Assembly (NCBI GenBank): GCA_029204225.1 | Contig: CM055112.1 | Span: 45,741,563 to 45,805,562, forward strand | DNA length: 64,000 bases | From: Diphasiastrum complanatum | Lineage: Eukaryota; Streptophyta; Lycopodiopsida; Lycopodiales; Lycopodiaceae | Direction of reading: 5' to 3' | Part shown: in pieces, positions 45,401 to 56,279 of the stretch | Layout: each line of letters begins with the position of its first letter | How positions within the stretch are numbered: position 1 is the stretch's first letter | Position numbers and translations under genes: made by a program | The notes under the pieces: model-generated | The model's database searches: none | Seen by the model: only the letters and a program-made list of their open reading frames with translations | Told to the model about the DNA's origin: nothing

Positions 45401-46177
45401 GAGAACAACTGTACAAAGGGAACCCTGCGATGGACCACCTCACCAACTGAATCGAGATCTTTTTTATATTTTATTTTCTCTTTTTTATTTTATTTTTCTT
45501 CACACGGAAAGCTGTTAACCTCGATGGAGCCGTCGGCCGTTTACACATTCTCGTTTTGGTAATGTGCTCATTTTCTCAACAAGACCTGCGCTGCTCGTTT
45601 TGGTAATCTGCGCACATTCTCGTCTTCTGAATTTGGTTTTTGGTAATCTGTGCACATTCGATTGTCTTCTGAATTTGGTTTTTGGAAGTTGAGAATCATC
45701 GTGACTGAAGACGAGCATGGTGCATGGTGAGAGACGGAGGCAGCAACTGTTCATAGCGTTAGTTAACGGGCCTAAAAGGCTCGTCATGACAAATTGAAGG
45801 GCTCGCCCTCCCGGGCACGCCCTTGCAATTTGTCGTAACGGGCCCTTCAGGCCCATTATCTAATACATAACAGGCCATGCTGGCCCGTTACCTGACGTTA
45901 TTAGGAGGGCTGGTACGGTATACAATTAAACCATATTTATGTGTATACGATGCTGTCGACGCAATGCGCCTTCTCTAGACCCTCGCGTTGTGGCCATATT
46001 TGTGTGTTTTTCTCATCTCGTCTCGTCTTGCTGCTTATCTCGGTAATCTAGATGTAGGCAATTCGATAGCCATTTCGTCGTCTGAGTCGTCACTCGACTC
46101 AAGTGGTAAGTGAACATCTTGATCCAAGTGTTCATCATCTACTCCCTCTATCGATCTCTAACAATCTTGATTTGATT
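45401..46177. other. LINE 5' flank and GC-rich foldback, right arm
   Basis: Holds the LINE 5' end (GGCCGACGGCTCC near 45,525), the repeated CTCGTTTTGGTAAT words, a divergent copy of the GC-rich foldback at about 45,757-45,902, and sequence mirrored at 28,296-28,600. No gene. Confidence 0.55.
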
Positions 46178-48594
46178 GGTCTATGGCATGTACAGCCTAT
46201 AGTATGATGAGTGTACATCATATCCAACAAGGAATCCTTGTTCGACTTTATCATCCAGCTTCTTCCACTTCCTATATGGTATATGTACATATGCTACACA
46301 TCCGAATATGAGAATATGAGCTAGAATCGGCTTGTTCTTCCACCATACTTCATGTGGGGTGGTATTTGGAATACCAGATATGCGTATTCAGTTTTGCAAA
46401 TAGTTGGCTATGGCTACTGCTTCAGCCCATAATATTTTTGATGCTTTGGAGTAAGCCATCATGGATCTTGCGGCTTCCATGAGTGTGCGGTTCCTTCTTT
46501 CGGCCACACTATTTTGTCACACTATTGTGTTGTGGTGTGTAAGCTTTGGTCTTCATGTGTAAGATTCAGCGCTCACTGCAGAACTCAACAAAATGGTTGG
46601 AGATGTATTCTCCACCTCTGTCAGTTCTTATCTGCTTCACCTTCTTCTCGGCCCATTTCTCAGCCCAGTTTACAAACTCTGTAGACTTGTCAAGTTTGTT
46701 TTGAATGAAGTATACAGCAACAAACTTGCTAAAGTTGTCAATGAATGTGATGTAGTATTTTGAACCTCCAAGTGAGATTAGGTCGAAAGGTCCACATATG
46801 TCAAAATATATCATCTCCAAGAGCTCTGTTGTCTTGAATGAGTCTCTTGTGAAGGGCGTTCTCGACATCTGGCCTTTGTTACATGCTTCACATGACTTAC
46901 AGACTATTTGCATCTTTTATGATCACACCAATAAATACTCCGTTTTGACTAGTCTTGTATAGAGCCATCGTATTTGTATGCCATAGCCTTTTGTGCCATA
47001 AGATGTCAGTGGACTCGTGAATCTGGTGTGTTTGCTCAGTTGGAACTCGTATCTTCAAATGGTACAAACTGCCTTTGTGCTTTCCTTGTGTGATCATGTG
47101 AGTAATTTCCGCTTTAGTTACTTCACATAAGTCATCTGCAAAGGTAACCACCTTTGTTACAAATAATAGATCCTTTTAGAGTGTAGGGATGTATATCACG
47201 TCGTCAAGCTTCCTATCTTTGCCGTTGGCATACAACCATCATCGGCCTGTTCCACTTACTTAGTGCCTCGATCCATTTCCCAAGATAATCTGGAGGAATC
47301 CTTCTTGCGGTAATTAGCAATCATGTGCTTCGTGGTCATGAAATGTGACGTAGCATTGGAGGCAAGAATGACTTCTTGTACATCCATTTGAGATGTGGTG
47401 CACAGTTTGGTGCATAGATAAGTGAATTGATTGTTTGTCGCTCTCTCCTCGACCATCTTCGAGGACTCTGGCTCCTCTACATACGATGAGCTACTGGAGG
47501 GATCCTTCCTACTTGTCTTCTTGTTTCTTGGGTTCTGAAGGCAGTCTACTACTGCATGTCCCTTCTTATGACAGTGTACACATTGAATGTTTGGATTTAA
47601 CCAACATGTGTCAATGGTATGTGCGTCTTGCCTGCATCTAACACAGAACTTCTTGTCACCACCTTGCGATTTATGCTTGGTAGGTGCTTTTGATCTTCCT
47701 TCTTTGTCTGCATCCTTCAACTGATTATGGTCGGATGTCCAAGACGACTCTCTCTCTCTCTTAGTGTTAGGATTCTTCTGGCGCTAATCGTTGTTGCCAT
47801 ATAGAGCTTGATCAGACTCTTGTCTCTGTTATCGTAGTGCTCTCTTTTTCCTACCTCCTCTGTGATCTCGACTACTACCTTCTTAAGAGTCATAGCAGGA
47901 TCCTTTGCTAACAAAGTGCGTGGTGTCGTCTGGAACGATCTTGGTAGTGCTCACAATAGATACATCAGTTGCTTTTCCTGTGAGACTGCATGCTCCGTGC
48001 CAGCATTGTGCAAAGAAAGAAAGAGGTTCTTCATCTTTCTAATGAATGTTGTGAGATATTTACCATCCCAGCATAGGTATGTGAGTTGATCTTCCAAATG
48101 CATGATTTGGTTTCGAATCTTGCTATCAACGTAGCCCATAGTCCTCGTGCATTTCTGATTGATGAAAGATTGAACATGATGCTGTCTTCGATGGAAGAGA
48201 AGATGATGGCCACTACCTTATCATTTTTCTCATTCCATTCATGAAGCTCCTTGCCGGTGTTTACTGGATTTTCTTCAGTCCCATCCACCCAGGGCCAAAG
48301 TGCTTCGCCACTGCTCCGTGTACAAACACAGAGAGTCAGGTAATTGTCTAAAGCTCTGTGTACAAACAAAGAGAATGAAACCTTAGCTCTACTGTGTTTT
48401 GTAGATAAAAGACAGGGATCCGAAAGCCACTGCCTGCATGAACCTTCGTTCACAAAGCTTTTAAAAACTATATTGTAGACATCCTTAGGAATTGAACAAG
48501 CAGGAACCATTCTTCCTTGCAAACCAGTTTTAAGGTTTGCAAAAGTATAAGCAAAAACCATGAGGAAACAACCCAAAAAACCTAACACCCACAA
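46178..48594 (-). pseudogene. Copia E5 remnant, right arm (gag to integrase)
   Basis: Minus-strand order: an unexplained hydrophobic N-terminus (LGFLGCFLMVFAYTFANL) at 48,594; gag from about 48,310 (WPWVDGTEENPVNTGKELHEW); AKDPAMTLKKVVVEI; two zinc knuckles (CVRCRQDAHTIDTC and CVHCHKKGHAVVDC, 47,550-47,670); protease with the active site altered to ASNATSHFMT in place of DSGATSHFMT; pre-integrase LWHKRLWHTN; integrase core (YFDICGPF, FIDNFSKF, IRTDRGGEYISNHF); C-terminal part to 46,178 (LVGYDVHSSYYRLYM). Several stops and frameshifts. RT and RNase H are absent: after 46,178 the sequence enters the GC-rich/LINE block. The altered protease Asp would be inactivating by itself. Confidence 0.88.
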
Positions 48595-51329
48595 GAGTCA
48601 ATCCCGCTGCCAAGTGAAGCAAGCTTTTCAATAATTCCGCACTTATCCAGAGAAAGAATCTGAAAGCGTAAACAGATGAATCTTCAACAAAGTGGGGCTG
48701 ATTTCATGCCCCCACATCTGCAATCCTGAAGCCCGATGACCCGCAAGCACTAATGCATTGCAATTGGAGGAATGAATGCATGAAGTTATTGTATTAGAGA
48801 CATTGTGCGAATATGGCCAACCAAAAGTGACCAGTAAACCTTGGATCGAGATTGTTCACAATGTCACTTGGTATCTATAAAGTTTAAACAGACGCTCTAC
48901 AACTACTTGACCAAAATCAGATGCAATTTTAGCGGTCATTACCCAAATTAACATAGCCGATTGGGTAAGATGGCCTATCATTACCAAAATTCCACTAACA
49001 TGTTTATTCATCCGGGGTAATTTTACCATGATCTAAGTCCTCTCTCTTATTGATCAGGTATATCCTAGAGTCTGAGTTATGATTTGCCAATCCCAACTCT
49101 CCAGATTCCCAAGACCATACTATATCATAAGAGTGCATGACAATTTTTAAAAGACACATGAGTTGTTCCAAAAAGTCCTTTCCATCTGGAAAATTTCAGA
49201 CTTTTTCAACTCACATACGGTGCCTATAAAAGGATTGTAATCCAAAAAACGGTCTTACTTTAGCCATGGCACAAAGTGTCATTCCAAAGTTAGGGTCCAA
49301 TCTAGAATACGTCTAGAATTTACTCTTAAGTTCTAATCTAAAATAACTTAAGATTTACTTGAATCTCAATACATGAAGTTCTAACTTTTGGCAACCAACA
49401 ACTATTCAACTCTCTTGAGTCTTCCGAGATAACATTCTATTCTTTTTGATCGGGAAAAGAAATGGCCAAAAGTTCACGTGTATTCTATGCACATAAACCT
49501 TTAAATGAATCCAAACTTGACCCATAAAGGTTGCGGCTTATAAGCAATACATTTCAACAATAATATCCATAAGTAAGATCATATTGTTGATTCAAAACAA
49601 CTATCTCAGAAGTAGCGTTTCTGACTCAGTTAGTTGTATCGAATTTAGAAAATATTTAAATGTCTAGGTCTGGTACCAAAACACCACATTTAATCTGATT
49701 CTAAATCAATTCTAGGTCAGTAAGCAATTTTCAATGAGAAATTACTATAACCTAGCGAGAAATTGTCTCTACACAATTCTCATCAATATGCCTATATTTT
49801 AACGACTAGTTTGTGCATGCAAATAAATTTAGTCCAAGGAATCCTTTGTAGATCCACAAGATGTAAAAGTTTGTACAAAAGGTTTATGATCACACAAAGA
49901 TTCACTACATAACATATCTCTATAAATATCACCTAATCTGTACACAATACTTTCTTAACCAAGAATCCTGTAACTCGATTATCCTCTAAGAGAGAATATT
50001 TCTCGAAGAGTGCTATTCCACAACCAAAATCTCAACTGGAGATTATCTCAAAAGAATATATTGCTAGCATGAATTTCCTTCCTTACATCAACCCATGGAT
50101 CTCAGTCCTCACTAAGATCAGATTGATTACCACTAACAAGGAATAGGTTTCATCAAACCACCTTTTTGCAATAGAATTCCATAGTTCTGACACAAACTAA
50201 GTAGATAAACAAGAGAAGAGTGGATCTTACCCTCAGAATACTCACCCTATGCTTGCATTGCCTTTTTAGCATCCATATTCATGCTAGTAGGAAGAAGCCT
50301 TAGCATCGACTAGATGGGAGACAGCCATAGCCGCCGTGCTAGAAGGAGCTTTAGTTGGAATTAGATCCCAAAGAGCTAACATTGGCACCATTGCCAGTCT
50401 TTTCTAGCTTTCTTTACGTTTTTCAAACTCTTTTTTGCTTGCTATTTTTTGCTTGTTGCTTTGCATGTGCTTGCTTTTTGCTTTTCGCATCTTCTTTTAG
50501 CATCTTCGCTAGGTCTTAGGCTTTTTACATCCCTTTTGCTTGTTGCTTTGCATGTGCTTGCTTTTCGCATCTTCTTTGAGCATCTTCGCTAGGTTTTAGG
50601 CTTTTAACATCTTCGTGACTCCAGGCGAGCGCTCATGAGAGGACACAGATAGTTGTGGATGCCAAGGAAAAGGTGGGCAACGGCCATGAAAAAAATTCTA
50701 TCCACGGAAGGGAATGATAAAGAAAGAAAGGCTACGGCTCCAAACTCCGGATGTAGGCTCCAAAAAATTATTGATCAGTTGATCTCGATGCGCTACCACT
50801 CCAAAGGATGAGAGTAAAGCGTTTTAGTCTCCTCTTGCATGCCACGGGCTTCTTGTGGTTGTCCATGGGCCTATCTATCAATTTCTGGGGCATTAGATGT
50901 AGAGGAGCGTGGATCTGTAGGGAGCATGCATCTGTTAGCAAGGTTTGCTTTGCCATCCATCGCATTTTGAGCCACGTTGGAGCTACACGCATTTTCAACC
51001 TTCCACACCATCTTGCAACCACGCGTTTTTGAAAGAGATCAGGAGGACTTCAAAGAAATCTTCTTTTTATCAGGTGTTTATCTTCTTGTTTTCTCAAGTG
51101 CTTATCAGATAGGGAGCGCATCAGCTTCACATTACCAACCAGCCCAACGCACCTAATAGAAGCATCTGCTGCCTGTTGGTTTCGAAAGAGAAGGAGAGCA
51201 GTGTCTGGATGTTTTTTTCATAATATTAACCCACATCTCTAATCTGAACCGCCGTTTCCAACTCTTTGACAACTCGTTTCCAAGCGGTTCCTCTTTATTG
51301 TGGTGAAAGGACTATTTTCTGTGTGGCAG
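48595..51329. other. Non-coding, mirrored in the left arm
   Basis: Counterpart of 24,071-26,844. Includes the two ~80-bp tandem units near 50,430-50,610 and the 84-codon minus-strand frame at 50,768-51,022, which is open in both arms. No gene recognised. Confidence 0.45.
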
Positions 51330-51732
51330 TGACAAGCAATCACATCTAAATTACACACGAATTGATTTTATTCATGAATGCTTTCGCTTTGTGTTTCACT
51401 TCGTTTCGCTTCACGATCACTTGGCTATAAGCGTAAATCAATTTCAGAGCTCACTTAAGTTTTATCTCGTTTCGTTTCATTTCGTCTCGTCTCGTTACAG
51501 AGCCCGATTGATCTTTTCGTAAATTCTTCTCTTTCGTCTAGTTTTGTTTCATTTTGTTTTGTTTTGTTGCAGAGCTTGACTGGATCGTGAGTTGTTCTCG
51601 AACAAAAATTATTCGTGAAACAGTTTCGCGAAATTGTTCGCGAATCATTCGAGAAATTTCTATGAATTCGTTTTCAGAGTTTTAATGGAATTTTGAATTT
51701 GCCCAATTTGCACATCTAGAATTTTTCCATCA
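51330..51732 (+). repeat. Probable LTR of copia E6, right arm (extent approximate)
   Basis: Ends TTTTTCCATCA, one base before the PBS-like site. Rich in TTTCGTTTCG-like words. Start not fixed; mirror of 23,667-24,070. Confidence 0.45.
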
Positions 51733-51733
51733 G

Positions 51734-51745
51734 TGGTATCAGACC
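51734..51745 (+). other. Primer-binding site of copia E6 (variant)
   Basis: TGGTATCAGACC, one base after the LTR end and about 100 bp before the E6 gag start. Nearest to initiator tRNA-Met, with a changed tail. Confidence 0.65.
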
Positions 51746-51845
51746 CTACCTTTGTCATAGTCTGACATAGCCAAAAAGCTATCAGATCCAGGAGGCTAAG
51801 CATTCAAACAAAGAACCATAAACAAGTAACACAAATTCAAAAGCA

Positions 51846-52548
51846 ATGGCTTCAAATAGTAGCATACAATCCAACATCTCTACAATTTCGGATTCATCAG
51901 GATCTAACTTCCTAGCATTGAAGGTAAAGACCTCGCTGATACTAAAGGGAGAAGGATTCCCCTGGGTAGATGGCACTGAAGAGATGCCTACAACAATATG
52001 CAAGGAGCTACACGAATGGAGGGAGAAGAAGGGGATGGCAAAGACCTCACTTCTTTTGTTAGAAAGGTGAAGGATCTATAGTAGAAAATGCAAGCAGCTC
52101 ACTTATTTGTTGAGAGCCTTACCAAGATTCTTCTAGACAACTAGAACACTGCTCGCAAAGGATCCTATAATGACACTCGAAAAGGCAATCGTCGAGATTC
52201 AAGAAGAAGTCAAGGCTCGAGAGAACCTTGATCACCAGGATGCTCCTGACCAAGCTCTCTACAACAACAAACAAAAGACAAAAAAATAATCCAAGCCTAA
52301 GAGGGAGTCAGATCGAAAGCAGGATCCTAATCAGCAAGCAGAAGGAACCAGCAAAGGCAAATGGAAGAACAAAGGAAGGTTGAAACAGCAAAGTAGAGAC
52401 AAGAAGACCTACGTGAGATGCAAACGCAAAGGACATACTATCGATCCATGTTGGCTTAATTCGAAAATTGAGTGTATCCACTATAGCCATGGACTGCCGC
52501 CTGAACCCAAGAAACAAATCAGCTCAAGGCAGATAGGAGAACAATAAT
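51846..52548 (+). pseudogene. Copia gag remnant E6, right arm
   Basis: Gag from Met 51,846 (GSNFLALKVKTSLILKGEG, PWVDGTEEMPTTICKELHEW). Frame changes follow, then AKDPIMTLEKAIVEIQEEV, a Lys-rich segment and the knuckle-like YVRCKRKGHTIDPC, whose first Cys is Tyr, before the reading ends at TAG near 52,548. The mirror copy on the left is equally decayed. No pol follows; the next recognised element is LTR A. Confidence 0.82.
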
Positions 52549-53693
52549 AGTTCGTCCCGAGGAGCCAGAGAGCTCGAAATTGGATGAAGAAAGATTGAAT
52601 CGTGTAATGATCGATCTATTATTCACAGGCACTGTCACATATCGAAATCATTTTGAAGCATCCTGTTGCATGCATTAAACTTGACATGCACTGAATTTTT
52701 TGAAAAATCAAAAAAAAAAATCGTAAATAGCCTACGAACTAGGAAATCTGCTTTTTGATCTAGAATTTTAAAAAATAGCTTCATGCAAGAAATCTTCTGA
52801 TCAATCTACCGATTACACATGAAACATGCATACCTGTCTATTTACACATTTTCGTCAACAAAAAATCACTAAACTGAGTTACAGGTAGAACAATTCAGAA
52901 ATTTTGCAAATTTTAGTTCAAAAATTGCCAAAGTTCCGATAGCCATAACTTTCTCTACAACACACTAAATTGGTCGCTGTAAAGCACAGTACAGAGGGAG
53001 ATGGGTCTACAAGGCACTTGCCATGTCACCCTATCACCTAGGCTTCACATGTGCAAGCAGTAATAGACCAAAAAATAGGTAGGAGGGCACACTTTTTCAA
53101 GGGGGTATATTCAAAAATCCATCTCCAGACCAATAAGCATCTAATTAAAGGTTACAAGCACTCTACTAAGGTTCATTAGAGAGGCATAGAGGCTTCTATC
53201 AAGTCTAGCAAACAATCATAAGCTCAGATCATGCAAAAAATGCGTTTTTGGACACCTTCAACAAGCAAAACTTTAACATAATGTTGCCTAAGCCTCCCAC
53301 AACCAAATTGGATGCATGATGGCTCAAAAAAGAGGCAATCCATCATATCTTTAAGCTTGTAATGAGAACCAACAGTTTCAGACCATCATTTAATAGGTTT
53401 TCATGCTCAAAAACCCCAAAAATACACTAATTTTTTACTGGTGTCCAATCCTAACCAAACTTCATGAAAGACTTAGAACAACTTCATTACACCTTTGAAA
53501 ATGTGCATGGAAATTATTGGCTATGATTTTGTGAATTATCACAAAATTAGTCCGAAAATCATCAAAATAACCATGTCTTTTGACCAATTTTGACAAAAAT
53601 TTGTGGGTCAAATCCACAAATAAGTGCAATCAAATTTAAATCCTTGTAAACCCATTCCCTTCAAGCACTAAAAATTTTTGTTTCAAAATTTGA
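52549..53693. other. No gene recognised; mirrored in the left arm
   Basis: AT-rich counterpart of 21,649-22,825. May include distal LTR A sequence. Confidence 0.45.
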
Positions 53694-54153
53694 GAGTTGA
53701 CATGTAGTACATGCAATATCCATGCATGCAGTTTTACATGTGTATCCTTGTTGGTAGTTGAGTTAACTAAGTAAAGTGGACTTTCCATGCAACTGCAGGG
53801 TAGGAATTCGAGCCTCTTTGATGTAGGGAAACTTTGGCATGTTTTGGCTATATTGTGAACATTGAGATTTTGGTGTTTTGGACTCATTCTCTCTCTACCT
53901 GAGTTTTATGTGTTGATTATCTCTCTCTACCCGAGAGCAGGCTAAATTTTTCTCCATAGTGAGCACTTAGAATAATTTATGATATCCAATTCTCATAGTA
54001 AGAAGTTAGTTTTTTTAGTCTGATGTATGCCATTGTGCTCTTGTCTTAGATTTTTCAAGTAATCTGTTCATTGATCAATCTTGTGCGATCACAACACCTC
54101 ATAAAGATCCTATAAGGTGTGTGGTGAAGTTCACACGTGCTAAAAACTTCACA
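53694..54153 (+). repeat. LTR A, right-arm copy
   Basis: Shared with the loop copy from GAGTTGACATGTAGTACATG to the terminal CTTCACA; the PBS follows. The outer limit may lie further left. Confidence 0.78.
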
Positions 54154-54165
54154 TGGTATCAGAGC
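54154..54165 (+). other. Primer-binding site of the right-arm LTR A element
   Basis: TGGTATCAGAGC directly after LTR A. Confidence 0.92.
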
Positions 54166-54649
54166 TTCGTGCTTTGAAGAGGTGAGGGTGTATACATCAG
54201 AACATAAGGGCTTTCGCTTGCAAGAATTCAGATTTGGGAGAGAAATCCAAACTCATTGACAAACAAGCTATCTGTGGATCATAAGTGAATCAAATCAAGC
54301 ATGATCTGCTCTAGATGAGCCTTGTACGGACAGAGAGCTCACACATGTGAAATCAGCCCTCTTTGTTTGAGTGCTACTTCTCAAGGAATGATCCAAATTT
54401 GATGTTCTATACCTTGTTGGATAGGTATTGAAGTGTAGATTGTGTTGCTAGAGTTTCTAAATCAATTTGATTTGTTTTAAGAAGTGTTTTAGGCAATCAA
54501 AGAGATAGGGAGAATACTCATCTCGTGTGATATGCCAAAGTGAGCACACATCAGTTCTTTTCACCAATATTTGTGAAGGATTTCAGATCATTCAAGATCC
54601 AATCCATGTCCCTGATCTTTGGTTACAATAAGGAGCAAACCAACAATCC
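54166..54649 (+). other. Leader of an LTR A element, cut by LTR B
   Basis: About 480 bp colinear with the leader at 34,364 onward for most of its length. It ends at TGATGTAG, the inverted end of LTR B. Confidence 0.72.
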
Positions 54650-55212
54650 TGATGTAGAAAAATCAGCATCTACATACAAAATGAGATGCAAACTCTTAGA
54701 GATACTGATCAAACATGAAGCAAAACATAAAATATGGTTGTTGTTCATAAAATAACAGTACCCTACTATATCTCACATGTGTGGAACCGAAAATAACAAA
54801 ATATGAGCATTCTAGACACAAGATTGCAAGATATCATCAAGATAGTGCACCAATGGATAGTAGAACCCAATGAGAACCATGTATAATGATGAAATGAGAG
54901 AGATAAGAGAGAAGATGTGTCTCTCCATGAGTGTCATCCTTTTATAGCAGGTCCAAACCCTATTTGGCCACTTGGCTGTCTCTCCAAAATGTAAACCCTT
55001 CTATTTTTGGGTTTAGATTCAATGTACCCAAAGTTCAAATTTGAATCTCTCTCAAACTTGACTACCAGCTTTCCCACACTTTCAAAAAGTGTTTATTGAA
55101 TGTATTTTAAACTAATATAACTTCAAAACATTTATCTCTAACTCTAAAATGAGTTTTGGCCTCATATTGACAATTTACCAAAATATGACTAAACTTGCTG
55201 AAATCTCTCACA
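54650..55212 (-). repeat. LTR B (3' LTR), right-arm copy
   Basis: 563 bp; TGTGAGAG...TACATCA on the minus strand. Adjoins the polypurine tract 55,213-55,222. TATA-like box at 54,940-54,947 (minus). Confidence 0.8.
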
Positions 55213-55792
55213 CTCCCTCTTCAACTGATTTTGGCATAGTTTTAACCATACTACTTTGATCCAAGTTTAGAACAGTCTCCATCCTAAGTATAGATCTCCT
55301 TTCTAAGGTCCTAAAATATCTTTCATAATTGATAAAGAGAATAGTGTCCAAATTGGATGCTTCACTCTCTTTTAGATCAATTTTACACATCAAGATATAG
55401 CTAGAACATGAAGAACCAACTAGAATGTGAATGAAATGATTCCTACATGTTTCAAGTTTTGAACTCTCTGGAGAATTACAGCAACCAAACAATAAATGTG
55501 AGTGATGACCATTTGCTTGCTTGTCTCCTACAACTTTGTCCTTTCTTGATATGTCTCCACCATAAAACTCCATGAATGAGTCTCCATCTCCATCTTGCCA
55601 CAAGATATCATCAACACTTGATGACTTGGACATGAATGAATGACATAATGAACCTCCATTAGCTTCATTTCCATCAGCAAAACCAGCCAAGAATGCTAGT
55701 ACAATTCCAACAATAAGATATTGGAAGACAATGCACCTAGTTTGTCCATATCTTGACAATTTGCACACATCCATATGAAATAGCTCAAACAT
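55208..55792 (-). CDS. Unknown 194-codon ORF directly upstream of LTR B
   Basis: Open frame ending in the polypurine tract and LTR: PKSVEEGV and then a TGA made by the LTR's TGTGA, exactly as in the complete copia gag-pol. Residues about 20-38 are hydrophobic and could span a membrane (IVFQYLIVGIVLAFLAG); the rest is polar and Ser/Asp/Asn-rich with scattered Cys. RNase H, which should precede the polypurine tract, is not recognisable apart from the last ~10 residues. The mirror copy differs at a limited number of residues and has one stop. It could be a foreign segment fused to the pol tail, an env-like extra ORF, or chance. The Met at 55,792 coincides with the repeat border, so the true start is unknown. 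No function assigned. Confidence 0.4.
   Translation of the reverse strand: MFELFHMDVCKLSRYGQTRCIVFQYLIVGIVLAFLAGFADGNEANGGSLCHSFMSKSSSVDDILWQDGDGDSFMEFYGGDISRKDKVVGDKQANGHHSHLLFGCCNSPESSKLETCRNHFIHILVGSSCSSYILMCKIDLKESEASNLDTILFINYERYFRTLERRSILRMETVLNLDQSSMVKTMPKSVEEGV
55213..55222 (-). other. Polypurine tract before LTR B, right arm
   Basis: GAAGAGGGAG on the minus strand, adjacent to LTR B; identical to the tract of the complete copia element. Confidence 0.8.
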
Positions 55793-55795
55793 GAT

Positions 55796-56118
55796 TGTTT
55801 TGCATTCAGATTTGTGTTAATATTGCTATGCTTGTTCTCTGTTTTGTCTGATCTTTCTAGTTGCTCTTTTTGGTAATAGATGATCAACTTTTAGTCTTGT
55901 CTTTCATGAAAAATTCGCGACTAGTTATCAGTTGAGCACAGTCTAGCTCTTCGCGAATCATTCGTGACAGATAATTTGTCTTGCGATTCGCAACAAATTA
56001 TTCATCTAGCACTTCATCCATTAAATGTTTGGCTATGTAATCTAGAATGACTATGATTCCTATCACTAAAGTTTTGTTCATTCTGATAGGTGTAGTCATG
56101 CTTTTGGAGAGAACATTC
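55796..56118 (+). repeat. E2-type LTR fragment at the outer edge of the right arm
   Basis: Matches about 16,402-16,718 in reverse complement (TGTTTGGCTATG, TTTGGTAATAGATGATCAAC and similar words). It abuts the outer end of inverted repeat II; the left arm has no E2 LTR at its own outer end (19,727). Confidence 0.75.
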
Positions 56119-56279
56119 TAGTTCTTGATGTTCTTGGGATGTCCAAGAATCAAAAGGTTGGTTGGTTTCTTGATTCTTGGACTTCTAAAATGCTGTAAAT
56201 TAATTTTTGTTTCAGTTTTGTGGATTAATGCAAGTGTAGCTTAGTTTTAGTAAAGTGTAGGATAGCATTTTGATCCACA

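Larger units (their letters stand above)
43463..55793 (-). repeat. Giant inverted repeat II, right arm (~12.3 kb)
   Basis: Mirror image of 19,727-32,858 (landmark sums are given there). It keeps about 1 kb of copia E5 lost on the left and lacks a 1.7-kb left-arm block. The inner end is inside LINE RT (43,463) and the outer end, 55,793, meets an E2-type LTR fragment. The loop between the arms is about 10.6 kb. Confidence 0.93.

Noticed and set aside
19727-55793. Inverted repeat as a simple assembly artefact
   Set aside because: The arms differ by many substitutions and by 1.0- and 1.7-kb indels, and have different outer flanks, which an artefactual palindrome would not show. Long-read confirmation would still be desirable.
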